From Cruorifilaria tuberocauda (Eukaryota; Nematoda; Chromadorea; Rhabditida; Onchocercidae): 64,000 nt of DNA. Made by a program: the position numbers and the translations under genes. The stretch is taken from assembly GCA_013365365.1 (NCBI GenBank), contig JABVXU010000007.1, positions 62,001-126,000 of the forward strand, read 5' to 3'. This document shows positions 41,904 to 56,100 of this stretch, piece after piece; position 1 is the stretch's first letter, and each line of letters starts with the position of its first letter. The notes below the pieces were generated by a model, which had not been told where the DNA came from, ran no database searches, and worked only from the letters and a program-made list of their open reading frames with translations.

Positions 41904-44164
41904 TTTCGTTAATCTTTCAAATTCATTTTCTCATTGTATCAATCGATTTTACAAATATTGCTGAAATCATTCTATCAAATTCCAATCGAATTTCTCGCAA
42001 TCATTTCTAATTATAATCAGTATTAAATTATATATTTTTCAAAGTTCAAAGGAAAAAATTTTATCGTTAACATTTTTCTTTTAGCATTGATTTTTCATAA
42101 AATGCTTTAATGTAGCTTTCTAATAACAAACAAAGAGACAAAAATGTGATATTCATATTCTTTTGCTAATAATTTAATGGTACATTCTTTAAATTGGAAG
42201 TTAAATATTGCCATTCATATAGCTATCAACTGGTAGAGAAATATTTGTGAATGTGAGATTGTTGAGCGAAAAATTGAAATAAACGACTAATTTTATGAAA
42301 TGTGAGTGGAATCATTTAATATACAAATATCATTGTTCATTGTAAGATGTAACAAGAATGTAATGAAATAACTAATGCTTTAAGAAAAATTATTCATTCC
42401 AATTCACTTTTTTAATTTCATCGAAGGAAGAAATTGAATAGGGAAAATACCGCAAGCTTTTAATGAAAAAAGATATTATTGCTTTAATAGTTTACTTCTC
42501 TTTCTTCCATTTCCAATAGATGCAAATCAATTCGTCCTGTCATTTCCGTCCTTATATGATTTCAAAATTGGTTATATTGATTTTCTGATTATCTTACATT
42601 ATGGTTTAAATTGAATGAAACCTATAATTTTCATTTGCAAATAAATGGTAGCGCAATAATCGAGGTCACTGGGTCATCTATCTATCATTTGTGCTCTAAT
42701 TTTGTTCTCAAATCTTAGAAATAATAGAAGAGATTCTTATCTCTTTCATTTAACAGTAAAACAGTAATAAAAATGCAAGGAGTGGTATTTATGTTATGTA
42801 TTAAGGATTTAGCAGTTATATGATAACTTCTTGAGATTTATTTTTTTTACGAAACTGCAACAAATGGTTTTTGATCTAATTATCAATAAGCTTGCAGAGA
42901 GTTAATTTAATTAATTTTAGTGTTAAAATATCAAAATTAAATAATTAAGTCATGTAATTAAATTAATGAAACTAGACTTTTAAAATCAATTCAAAAATTA
43001 GTGATAAACATTACTTGCTTGTGGTTGAAGAAAACAATAATACAAAATGGTAAAGTTTTCATAGATAATTAATGAATTTTCATTCACTGAAATTCGAGAG
43101 AAATTTCACTTTATGTAGAGTTTAAACTAAAAGAATATAAATAGACAGAAAACTTTGAAAAATGAATATAGAACTATTTTTAAAAATTATAGAAATGATT
43201 CTGATTATTGAAGATATTTGTAAAACATCGTGTTGTTATGTTAGCATATTCACGTGAACTCTGAGCTCGGAATTTATATCTTTTCATAATAGCAGTACTT
43301 TCAAGACCTTCTTTTCCTGCATGACAAATATTTTGATTTGACTAAAAAAAGGATGAAATTTTGGTAGTTCTGATAATTTTAAACTTATTATTTATTTTGA
43401 TTTTTTTCCAAAAAAAAACTATTTGCAAAGAAAAACTTTTTTGTTAGTAATGGCATTTGTTTTTTGGCAACTGTGACCAATAATGAAAAAGATGTACTTT
43501 ATTTTTGATCAGTTAGGATGAATTGAATTAAAACTTTTAATATCGTTATGAGCTTATCCACTATTTCTCCATTTATTTGTTTTATAAGTTTTTTTAATAA
43601 TTCAAAATTTTTAGATAAAAATTATATTAAAATTCTAAAATAAGATATTTTCGCAGCATTTGTACCTTAAGCTTTTTTTACTTTGACTAATTTATTAGCT
43701 GCTAATTTGTTCTAAATTTTATTCCTCTTTTCTTAAAATTATAACAATCTCACTTCAAAATTTTATCAGACTGTTAAATGACCTTCCGATACAGTGATAT
43801 TATTGTTTTTGAATCTGGAAGTTTTTAAGATTATTTATGCTAACAATTTTCAAACGGAAGTATTTTCCAACTTTTTGAAATGAATCTTACAAGCAATTAT
43901 TTCATCATTTATTATTATGCAATATAAATTGAAAAAAAGCTTAACTCTTTAATTAAATTAATTGGATACATTGATATTCGTTATTATACTATTTATTTCA
44001 TTTCAAAATATAAAATTTCTACAAACCTCGAAAATATCAATCGAGAAAAAATGAGAGTGCTATTAACGCTATCAATAAGAATTAATATTCTTATCTTCAT
44101 AAAATTAGCTTATTTACTGAAATTGTGAAAATTGAATTTCCTCCTAATTAAATCAATCAATCAA
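41904..44164. other. Intergenic region between two convergent genes
   Basis: AT-rich, no exon, repeat array or RNA gene recognised. Holds the 3' ends of the Wart gene (+) and the SDR gene (-). Confidence 0.5.
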
Positions 44165-46988
44165 TCATTTTTTCTCCATCATATTCTTTTTTCTTGGTAA
44201 AATATTCCGTTCAATCATATCATAAACCATTTCGATCAATGATTTTCTCATATCTCTATGTGTCAAACCTAGTAATTGAGATGCCTAAAATTGAAAAATT
44301 TAAGCGGAAAGAGACAATTTAATTGTTATACTTTTAGTTTAACTTATAAAAAATTGTTACTTATCAGTTAATAGTAATAAAATAGATATGATAACATTTA
44401 TTACTTCTTATTTCAGAATATTTTTGCTTTTCTTGGAAAGTAAGTTTTACGTAACTTAAAGATTCACGTATGTCAACATGAAAATGCCGAAGTTTTTATT
44501 TGAAAAAAAATAAAAAAACTTAATTTAGAATTGTCTAACTTGTCTTCATGTCCATATAATGGTAAACTTTGTAATGCTACTTTATCCACGAAGGAATAAA
44601 GCCATAAGGCTATATATGGAGCCTTAAATCGTGGGATACTATAGCCTGAAATAAATTTCGAATTTTTATCAGTAGAATCTTCAGAATATCTATTTGATTA
44701 TCATCCGTGTATTTGGCTATGATAGAGGGATTTATTTGAATTTTTTGTGATATAATTTTTATCAAAACTTAAAATTCATTCCAGAAACAAATAGTAATAA
44801 ATAATTTTGTGTTTTTTTACATACTCAATAATATTTTTAATAACTAATTAATAAAATAACAACCAAACGAATTAACAGATCTTTGAGGATATTTTATAAA
44901 AAATAGTATTTTTAATTAGGCTGATGATGCTGGTATTTTTATCATTTAAAATAAAAGAAATCAAATTCCACCTTGTTTCCCAAATTCTTCCCTTAAAATG
45001 TCAGCAATCTGTTTGAATGAGAATGTTTCAGCGGCGATAATAATCCTTTGTCCATCACTCCTCCCTTCTTTCATTGCTATTATATGCGCTTTAGCAGTGT
45101 CTCGAACATCCACCAAAGCAAGCTTCATTTCAGGATAAGCTGGCATCGTACCATCCATAAAACGACTGATAATCTGACAACAATAACCGATGCACTTATT
45201 CTGACTAGATAGAAATCAATCCCTCACGACTTATGCAATTCACTAATTAGTATACAAAAATGTATAGTATATAATGAGGTATACTTATATGATATTAATT
45301 TAGTACTTTAAAATTTTAAATATTTGATAAATTTGACCTACCGTGACACTTGACCCTTTTGCATTCTGCAATGATGGTCCAATAATCAGACAAGGATTTA
45401 AAACTGTTAATGAAAATGATATATCTGTAATGAATAACAGAAAGTTTTCACTTTTAATTGATTCAAAAATTTAGAAATGTGATTTAGAAAGTCGAAAAGA
45501 ATTATGGAATTATGAATTATGAAAATGTGATATTTCTTGTAACGAATTTAAATTAAAACTATTATCTTTCATGGTAATCCCATAGAAATGTTAGTTCTTT
45601 TTTCGCTTCTTTACCTTTTTTGTTCTACAATTTCGTCTCAGTATATTAATTAAAATTTAATATGTTAAAATGCAAATCTGGATTTTTTTCCATGAAATTC
45701 CAAGCTGCTTGTTCGGCTAAAGTTTTGCTTCTATGATAAGCATGCAAATGTTTCCAGTTTAAATTCGTCCAATCGTTCTCAGTGAAAAGTTTCTTCCGAT
45801 TTTTGTATCCCACTGAAATACCAATGAATTATTGCAAAAGGTCAACAGGTTAACTAAAAGTCATCTGAACAGTTGACCATTCATTGCACATTTATGTAAA
45901 TTAAACGGCAAAATATGATAAAATCTAATAGACGTGAATAATAATGTCACGATGAATGAGACATGTAAAAAATCATAAGTTTCATCTAATTTAATTTAAA
46001 TTTCAATTTTAGATTGTACTTTATTTAATTTTGAAAGCTTTTGAAGTTGAAGGTAAACTTAAAATTAATAGCGCCAGATGTACTAGTAATTACAATCTTT
46101 CGTACGCATTGCTTTTTTGCGGCACCACGAAGGACATTTAAAGTACCATAAACTGCTGTTTCCACTATACTATCATCCGCTATTACCTCACACGGACTTG
46201 CTATATGCAACACGTACGTACAATCCGTTATCGCTCTGAAATAATTGGGAATCTTATGAGTTCTTTAAAATGAATTACTGAAGCTAGGTGTAGCACACAA
46301 GTTAGGAAGATTAAATAATTCAATATCGAAGATCAAATCTTAATTAAATTATGTTTTAAATAAAAGAACTTTTTTCAATTAATTACTATCCATTTTTCTC
46401 ATCGCTTACTTTTCCCATAAATCCACGTCATCTTCGAGAGTAACACGAATAAGTTCCAATCGTTCGCTGTTCGCTAACTGTCGTAATGGATTAATTTTTT
46501 CCGAACAATTTAAATCTCGAACTGTTCCACGTACTTTGTAACCTTGTTGTAATAATTGCTGAACGCAATGTATAGCAAGATAACCGGATGCACCGGTCAC
46601 TAAAACACCTAAAAATGTGATAGATCATCAATCAAGTTAATTAAGATTAGAATGAGTAGATTATTTGAATAGTTTATTTATTTTATATATTAAATGAATA
46701 ATTTGTACTTAGGTTAAATTAAATTTAGCGATTTTGTGACAAAATATTTCGTCAGAAAAGATTTTTTAAAGTAGAATAATTGAAGACTTCCAATATTTTT
46801 CGATAATGAAATGTGATATTATACGGTATTATTAGATATAACCGTATGCTAATTGTTAAATTAGTAACTTACATCAACTCAACTACTAAATTACTAATGT
46901 CGAAAAATGGAAAAATAGAAAACAAAAAAAACTTACGACAGTTATTATTTTCAGATGTTAAATCAGGAAATTTACTTTCCATAGACAT
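44165..46988 (-). CDS. Extended SDR NAD(P)-dependent reductase (DFR/CCR/GRE2-like), unusual donors
   Basis: Eight exons: 46988-46937, 46608-46410, 46235-46063, 45812-45669, 45424-45342, 45173-44972, 44645-44524 and 44284-44165. They give 364 aa if three non-GT donors are accepted. The N-terminal Rossmann fold has VLVTGASGYLAIHCVQ and GYKVRGTVRDL. The family blocks LHIASPCE, IVITSTSGAIN, AYHRSKTLAEQAAW (catalytic Tyr-x3-Lys), LTVLNPCLIIGPS, LVDVRDTAKAHI and DNSK-ASQLLGL follow in order. Family members reduce ketones, aldehydes or flavonoid-like substrates; the substrate here is unknown. Four introns are canonical. Those after 46063, 45669 and 44524 have good acceptors but no GT or GC donor in the needed phase; their frames fit starts at TTAAGTTT, TTAACATA and TTAAGTTT. 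Either these are functional TT donors or the gene is decaying through donor loss. The exact edge at 45669 is uncertain by a few codons. Confidence 0.8.
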
Positions 46989-49900
46989 GGAAATTTAGCA
47001 GAATCTAAAGTGAACTTGAATTATTATTTTTTATGTCAAGCTGTTCTCTTCGACCAATGAAATAACTGATGATAAATGATAGCTCTTTGATAACCTAAGC
47101 GGTAATCAACAGAACCAAACAATAAGTTAAAAATGGGAATATTGAAAAGAATAAAGGAAAATCGACGAGAATTAAAACTTAATTAGTAATATAAAATAAT
47201 CTAACGATTACTTCTTTTTTCTTTTAAATAATGATTTCATGAATTTAAAAACGAAAAAAAGCACTCATTGAACTTCATCAGCTCACTTAATGTAATTCAT
47301 GTAGTGATCTGAAAACAATACTAAATTATTTTTTCCAGAATTTCAATAAATTAAAATGAATGTATTTAACAATTATAACTCTCTTTAAAGTATCAAAAAT
47401 TTTTTCCTAATAATTTCATTCCTGAAGATTATCGAAGGAATTTCAATGAAAGTGAAAATTTGAAAATTAAATTAATGATCAATCAAGATTTTCAAAGCAA
47501 AAATAATGAACCATCTAATTAATGATATGCAGGATTTAAAAGACGATGAAATAGGAAGTGGAAGATTATTCATTACTAAAGAATATATCAAGAAAAGTAA
47601 TAATTGCTGACTAGCTCGAAGAAAAAAGAAACCTTTTAATTAATTCATTCATTAATTAAGTATTACATGAATGGTAAGATGTTGGTAAAAGAAATGAAAT
47701 TGTGCTTACATCAATGACAGTCATCAGTTGATTACGTAAAATTAAATCATAGAATGAAATGGTAAGAAATCAATGGAAAAGATAATATTACAGCTGATGA
47801 TGGTTACACAGGTTTGCGTGCGTGTGCGTGTTTGCGTGCGTGTGTGTGCATGGGTCTCTGTGCGCGTGGATATACGATGAATGCATTTTATCAATTTCAT
47901 CTTTTCTTCAACTCCAGTTATAACCGGTTTCTTATTTCACTTTATGAAGCGAATTTTCAATTTTCATTTTTTAATTTTCATATTACGAATATGGCATCAC
48001 TACCTATCACTTGGTAGATTATGATAACAATTTCCATTGAAAAATTAATAAATACATATTAACAAGCAATAACTATATGATATATTTATATGAAAGATTG
48101 GTTTATTGTTATTGAAGTGAATCAGTTCATCTCATTCATGCAAAAATGATATATCGCATTTTTTTCCAATCAACTCGATATTACTAATGAAGCAAATAAG
48201 GAACCAAAAAAATTTAATAATTTTTAAATTTAGTTTCAAATAATAGTCAGGAACAACATTTTAAAAGCAGTTAGAGAGAACTCGAAACTGCAAGCATCCG
48301 GATTTATTGAAATGAAAAAATCTTGAAAACAAATCCGAAAATTATGCTGATAACCCTCTGGTGTAGGACTTCGCGTTTTCTTCCAAGAATGAAGAAAAAA
48401 ACATACATATACAACCTTTAGTAATTGTTCACCTGTTCATCCCTATTTGAAAACGATTAGTACGCGAAAATGATATGTTATCAACTCATCCCAATTTCAT
48501 AACTTTCAAATGATTGAATTATGCATTGCATTGTGGAACATAGTAAAGAAAAAATTTTTTACTGACAGCTGCAAAACAAAAAATGAAAACATGAGAAAAA
48601 GTTAATACACATAAGATCTGTCCGACATTTTAAAATTAACATTTTTATATACATAAGAAACAAGTAACGAGTTCCATAAACTGTTGCTTAACAAGATAAT
48701 CATCGAAATTCTGAGCGAAAAGAGAGAATTTCATTCTTAACCACTTATCTTCGCTACATAAAGGATTTTAAATGAAATATAAATTTCAGATCTGAGTATT
48801 CAGAAACAATGAAAAATATACTGCTTGAATAGTGCAAAATGAATTGAAAGTAATACATGGAACATAGATGCAATAACATAGCTGCGGTTTTAGGAAAAAA
48901 ATTTTATAAATGCTGAATTTACCATTAGAATACATTGTCACCTAAACTCTCTCTCCTAAATTGATGTTCTTCATCGACCATACATATTAAACGATGCTGA
49001 TTCCTTAATGAAATAAGCAAATTCCTTTTCTTGATTTCTTTTAAAATTAAAAATATAATTTAAACAATATTCTGTTTAAACTACACGTAAAACAAGTAAA
49101 ATGCTTTTAAAACATGGTCAAATAGTTTTGATGGTTTAGTTAAAATATTTTTTTTTCCAGTGATAAATTAGAATACGTATGATCGTAGATTTGGAAAATA
49201 ATACCAAATTCATTAAAAGTGACATAATGCTTGACAAATTAAGCGAACTGTGGTAGATTGAAAGGAGGATAAAAATTCCAAAAATATCCACATCGTTCAC
49301 AAGAAAATTTTCAAAATAATGAATGGTAGGTATAAACAGTAAATACTGGAATATTGCTTAGTCGGTGGATTCGAAATAGACAACATATTTCGAAGACGAA
49401 ATTTTCTAGAAAAATGACGAAAAATAAGGCTTTAGTGATAAGTTCTCAAAATGACTTGAGAAATGCCTCACATTTCTAAAAATTCAATGGTAAAATTGTT
49501 TGCACCTCAAGTTCGAATTAAAAAGGGCAAAGAACCATTTTTTATGCATAATTTTCAAATGAATATTGGGTCTTAAAGTTCTTCGGAATCAGACAGAAAA
49601 GCAGTTCGCGAAATAGATAGATATAAACTACTTTTTACTGATGAAATGAAATTTGTTATTCATTTAACTCTAAAATTAGTAAAGATTTACTAACACCCCG
49701 TGGTACAGGTGAGTTTTTGATAGCTAACCATACACTTTTAATTACTTCAAAGCAATAAAACAATATTACGATCATGAAACAATCAAAATGTTTAAATTTT
49801 AAAGCATATTATCATATAAGAACTATATAAACACAAAATTGCATTAAAAAAATTTTTTCACTCAAGCCTTAGAGTTTTAACTTTTCTGATGATGAAACGT

Positions 49901-50194
49901 AAGTAAAAGTAAAAATCAATAATGTATCATAAGAAAGAACCACTGCATTTATGAATTTTTCCTCCTGGAATTAATTTATCCCATCTTATTTGATTTGCAT
50001 TTCTTGGAAGATCGAGGGTACATTATTTTAGTAATTTTTCGCAAAAATGACGAAACGTTCCTGATACGAATAGAATCCTAAGCACATTCTCAAGAAAAGA
50101 ATTTGAACAAATTAGAGAAAATATGAAACTAAAAAAAATATAAAGCCGCGTGGATGATTCTATTTCAGTAAATGGAAATGCTTTGTAAAGCAAA
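46989..50194. other. Intergenic region
   Basis: AT-rich, no exon or RNA gene recognised. Between the SDR start and the RSF1 stop, both on the minus strand. Contains one GT-rich microsatellite, listed separately. Confidence 0.5.
47812..47872. repeat. Impure GT/GC dinucleotide tract
   Basis: TTTGCGTGCGTGTGCGTGTTTGCGTG-like run, the only strongly GT/GC-rich microsatellite in the window. The short ORF through it is not considered coding. Confidence 0.85.
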
Positions 50195-53100
50195 TTAATA
50201 ATCCATTGCAGAGGCAAGAACGTTTCCAAGTGTCTCAGAATCTGTCGTTGGTGACGGAATTGTAGTGGCAGTGACCATAGATGGGGCTGCTGTACTGGAA
50301 TGTGTCAAAAGAGATGAATCTTCAACTTATATATGAAAAACATTTGAACTAATGTAAAAAAAGGAAAAAAAAATCAACTTTGCCGAAAAAGTATTTGGAG
50401 GTGGATAGGACGGCCATCCTTGTGACAATGGAGCAGTGCCGGATTGAACCATTCCTGCTGGAGTCCTCAAAAATGTTGGTTGCTGCATCTGATAGGTAAC
50501 TGGAGCCGAGCCTGAAAAAAATTAAGGGACTTATACAAGTTTAAAAAGCCCGAACTGAATGTCTATTTTTTAAATATATTCAAGAAAAAAAAATGATTGA
50601 TACTATTTTGTATCCGAAAAAACTATATAATAAAAAAGCGTTTTAGTGAAATTAAGGTTAATTTAACAATTGAATGAAATAAGAAAAAAAAAACTTGACA
50701 ACTAGCAATGCAACTTTTGGGCACCCTATTTAGCACAACATTACGCCATTCAAAAGAAAATAAAAAACAAATAAAATCAGCTAAATAAATCTACCCAAAT
50801 TATAATAAGCATACCTGAATAGATCTGCAGTGGGGCTCCATTAGAAATGAATGTAGGGGCTGCAGTTTGTAACATGTCCCGGTAAGCAGTACCTGAGGAA
50901 TCAAACTGCTGTATCGGTGTAGCTGATGATGATGATGCAAGTCGAGCCATTTGCTGCATTACTGATGATGGATTCAATGATAAGAGATCTGATGAGGTTG
51001 ATGGAAAGCTGCAAGCAGTTGTGTTTGCATAGAGGAAATTCTTAAGCTGCTTTAATAACACTCATCTACAAGGTTTTCAAATCAGAGCATGTGTTAATCC
51101 TAGCAAGATAAAAATCATAAGAAATGTATGAATTTATTTCTATGTATTTACATGAAAGTCCAATGTAAGCTGCTCAGTAAACTCGTGCTAATTTTACTCA
51201 ATAAATTTTCCAGTCGTATTTAACGAACTCGAACCTATAATCTGAAATGAACAAAACAGAAGAAAACATATCCTTGGTGGCAACTTAACTGATTATAATA
51301 AACTCGACTATTACATACGAAAAATTAATAGAAATGAGATGTACCATGGAGGTGGAATACATGAAGTTACATTCGAGCTTGCAGCTGTCATGTTTGTAAC
51401 TATCGCTTTTTCTGTTACCTTCGCCTCTACTTTCTTTGTATCCTCTGTCTTCGCGTTTTCAGTATAAAATACCTAAATCTCTTTTTCCCGGAATGAATAT
51501 CTTAGTTGAAACAAATTCTCAATTTAAAAAAAACTCATGTGAAACATACAAACCTCCTCATTCGTTTGTTCCGACTTTATCTTCCAAGTTGTTTCGACGA
51601 GCTGCAATACATTATTTACAAGATAAAAAATATTAGATATGTTAACTATACGTGGAAATTCAGTGTAGAAGTATAAGAGTGATAGAACAATTGCAATCCA
51701 AATATGGTTTGATTTTCCGGAAAGGTTATATCCACTTATTACTGCTCAATCAGTAGTTAGGCTATCCATAAAGAACTAATTTGCATTATTTCACGATAAA
51801 AAACCAGCGATGATATTTATCTTTGGCAAAATCTTTACATCGTTGGAAGTCGACGGAGAGGTATTATACGTATCTTTCTTTTGCTTCTGATTATCAACGG
51901 ATAAAACTTTAGCCGAACTGCATGTAGATTTTTTCGCAATTTCAATACCTGAATATAAATGAAGTTCAAAAAATCGTAGTGACATACTTAGTTAAAGTAC
52001 GCAATGAAAAATTTCTTTTTGAGAAGTTTGACAAATTTTACTATTTTAAAAAATGACTAAAGGAACGATTCCCTACCATTTTCAGCTTTGACTATCTTTT
52101 CCTTTTCTTCTACATTTTCTTCATCATTACTTTGCTCTTGCTTTTCATCATCTACTGTTGACGTTTCCTCCTCATCCTCCATCTCTTCATCTTCATCATC
52201 ATCAGTTTCTTCGTCTTCTACTTCATCTTCCTCCTCTTCCTCCTCTTCTTCCTCTTCATCTGGTTCAAATTCATCAGAACTGCAACATACTCACTCACAC
52301 TAGTTAGAGAATTTCATCAGCAAAAAAATGAAGTCTGCAACTTGCTTCTATTTCCTACCTTTCAATTTTTCGCCCTGTGCCAACCAGACGAACATCTTTA
52401 AGTCTCTCTTCCATCTCCTCATCCTCTTCTCCTTCCTCGTCGTCATCATTATTCATTGACAGGCTCGGTCGTTTTGCTACTGCCTTCCTTAACGGTCTAA
52501 ACAAATTTTTATTTAAATAGATGAATATTTCCACACAACGATATTTTTCCAATTCACTTATTTCACATCAAATAATTGCTTCCGAAACAATGACACTACC
52601 TTCCAGTAGCAGTCTTTTGCACCGAATGATTTGAATCTGCATCTGAACTGCTTGCACGTGGTGCCCATTTACTAACAGCACGCCGCTTTGCGCGCCTGTC
52701 TCCACTACTACTTTCTTCACTCTGATAATTATCACTCCGCTCAGTAGAATCTTCATCGGAAGATGTCCTACAAAATAATAATTAAATGTACTCATTATGA
52801 AAGAAACAGTAGTAATAACAGGAATCATCTCTTTTGAATACCTTCATATATATAAATGAAATCACTCCTTTGCAACAGGTAAACGCAATATCATTAATTG
52901 CAAAATACTAGATAATTGACCGAAATAAATAAAAGTAATTTGGATATTTTGAAATATGATATTTCACTGCAAAATCTGAAGTTCTGCAAAATATCACAAC
53001 TTTAATCGAAATCGGTATCAAACGTGTCAACTACATATCCAAAATTAAAAATATCGATTTTCCTGAAATAAATCTTGAAGAAATTAACCATTTTTCACGT

Positions 53101-56100
53101 TTTCTTTTCCCTCCTATCTTTCTTGTATTTTTTAATTTATGCGATTTTTTTCTTAGTGGTTCGTATTCGCTTTCGGAGCCAGAAACAACAAAATCATCAT
53201 CGCTTTGAGTTCGTTTATTAGAATAAGTCCGTTTGGATGTTCTGAAAATTTGCATGAAGAGAACCGTTTGATGTTTGATTAAGCAATGAGAAATCAGAAA
53301 AGAGCATTCGGTAAAGTTCAACTGAAATAGAATTAATACCTCCTTGTACAAGAAGCATCAGAAGGTAGATATTCATCGGTGTCATCTGTTGGATCCGAAA
53401 CAGAAGCAGTGCTGAAAACAAATTATTGCTGAAAAGAGTATGAAAAAAATTTCCATGCAACATATATGAATAAATCTTCGTCTAACAATACCACACTTTG
53501 CTTGGCTAAAAACTTTTAAAAATGATGCTAGTTACTCAAACAGAGAATTTAATTTGTAATCTACTTTGTCTGATTCTATTGGTCATTTTAAACCATAAAT
53601 CAACTATTAATGTACTTCTATGAATATATTGAGAAGAAAACTTTTTATCCTTGCTCAAAACTTTATATTTTAATGATTTATGAATTTATTAGTGTGACGT
53701 CACTCTTTACAGTCATTTATACTTTACAATCTTTTCTCACTTTTCAATTTTCAGCATTTAAAATGCAAAAACCACAGTAACCATGCATTAATGAGCTATG
53801 TATATTAATTCATAAAAACAAAAAATGGAACTAAAACATATCAAACATAAATAGAAAGAAGCAAAAATGTTAGCAAAAGAAACATTCTTATAAATCCCGC
53901 AAGGGAAGTATATGTAACAACACAAAAATTCTTACTCGCTTGCTTGATATTCATCAGTATCCGATTCAGTCATTTCATCCACATTTAAATCATTTAATCG
54001 ATGACGATTTCTGGCCGGTTTTCCAATTTTTGATTTCATTCTCATATGGCTTAAAAAAAATTTATATAGTATGATTGTAAACTTCGTTTCAGGAAGTTAT
54101 GGATGATAGCTTGTCATGAAATGACACGACCTGACAGCGAAGGCCGAAGCGTGTAACTCTGACTCATGAAATATGTCCCAATAATATCGCAGATGACTTA
54201 AATCCATTACTTGATACCTCCTTTTTAATCTTCTTAATGAGCTTAAAATCCGAACCTTTGGAAGCCATCATCCTGATAACTATTCTCCATACTTACTGGT
54301 ATCCGCTTATTTTCAGCGTTTATGATGTTTGACATATCTTTACCGCGTCCAGCTCCACCCTTCGGCCGCACATTACCTGTAAGTTTTTACCTGTAAGTTT
54401 TACCTGCAAGTAAAAAAATTATTACAAATTATCAAACAGAAGATTTCGCTTTTGAATAAAGAAGAAAAATAGAAAACACAAACATACCTGGATTTATCTG
54501 CCTTACTGCCGATTCATCTATATTTTTCACAGCCTCCTGCAAAACAAGTATCTTTTTCCATGTAGAACGTATTACAGAAATCATATCTAGATATCAGCTT
54601 TCTGATTTTAATGACTAGATATAATCAGCACTGATTGTATCCGACATGCAGCAAAAAAAGATAAATTCATCCAAATACCTGGATTAATTCATCATATGCG
54701 CCAAATTTATAATCAACTTTAGCCACTTGACGTCTTGATCGTGAAAGTGCTATCGGAATGATTGGTTTCTGTGGATAGACACCAAGACGCCTAAAAACAC
54801 TAACAGTTCAATAAAAAGTGGTGATCAAAAGCAATGCTATAGAACTTGAATAAATTAACCTATTTGCTTTCTTTTTTGATTTACGTTCACCATCATCTTC
54901 ATCCGATTCTTCTGACGATTCAGAACTTTCCACTTTCGCATCTCTCACCTACAAGTTAAAATATATCAACTTAGAATACTAATAATAAATTTATGCATTT
55001 ACATAACAACTTTACTTATTATAGATTTCACTAATTTCGTTGTTTGAAATTTTACAAAACTCACATCTGTGTGCCCATTTTTCATATCGATAAAATTTCA
55101 AGTTTTCAAGCGCCTATTTCTGAGCTAATTCCTCCATAAAAAAGAAAGTAGATCAACGCATAAAACTTTATCCATAAATTTTATAAGATTACCTGCAGCA
55201 GAAAAGTCGTAAGAAATATATTTATATAAAAGTCGAAAAAAAGTAAGAACTTACAGTATCAATGATGTTATTCAAAGATACACCAATATACTCCATCTCG
55301 CGTTTCAATCTCTCTGCAGCTGCTTCTTTCCTGAATTGAAGCAATAATAATATAGATAATAAACAGCTCTGCCCCTCGAATGATTTTACTTCTCTCCTTT
55401 TCATCCACAGAATTAAAAAAAAAGCCACTACATGAAAAAAATCACTTTTTGTCTTCAGCAGCTTTGCGCTTCACTTGTTCAGCAAGTACAACCAGCACTT
55501 TGGAAAATTTTTCAATTAACATCGCTTGCTGACAGTTCGGACAGAACCAGTCATCATCTGGCACGTACCATAATATTGGATGTAAGCACCAGGTATGCCA
55601 AGCTTCGTCGCATAAATCGCATAACAGTAACTAAAAGTGTTCGAGATACTATCAGAATATTAGCTGCCCTTCAGCAATGAGCAGCAAATTATCAATAAGT
55701 TTTCAAAGAGAACTTATGATGCATCACCGAATCCTTATCTCCCAGACAATTCGCCAGTAGTATTCTTCTAGCTCATCAGTATTTCTAGAACAGTTTCTGT
55801 CCTAGTGTCGTTAGTCACAAATACATTGCTATCCATACTAAAATGTCCAGGTTCATATCACAAGGAATTTATGGAATATTTCAAACTGGGAATATAATTT
55901 GGATCATCCTTAAAGTGCCTAAGTCATTTCTGCATAGAAAAGAAAATCAGGTTAAGAGCACTACCACTTCTGGATTTGAGCTTTTATTACACTTCATGCA
56001 AAGAGTTTCTTCCGTAGCTTTTTTCCGCTCCTTCTTGGAATTCTTTTCCTGACCATCATCACTATCTTCATCTTCTTCTGATTCTACCATTTCAAACGGG

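Noticed and set aside
47814..48017. 67-codon ORF across the GT-rich tract
   Set aside because: Produced by the microsatellite; no other support.
50374..50383. GC donor after RSF1 exon 29 (TCG|GCAAAG)
   Set aside because: A normal GT five bases further (GCAAA|GTTGAT) restores the phase to the last exon, so a GC donor is not needed.
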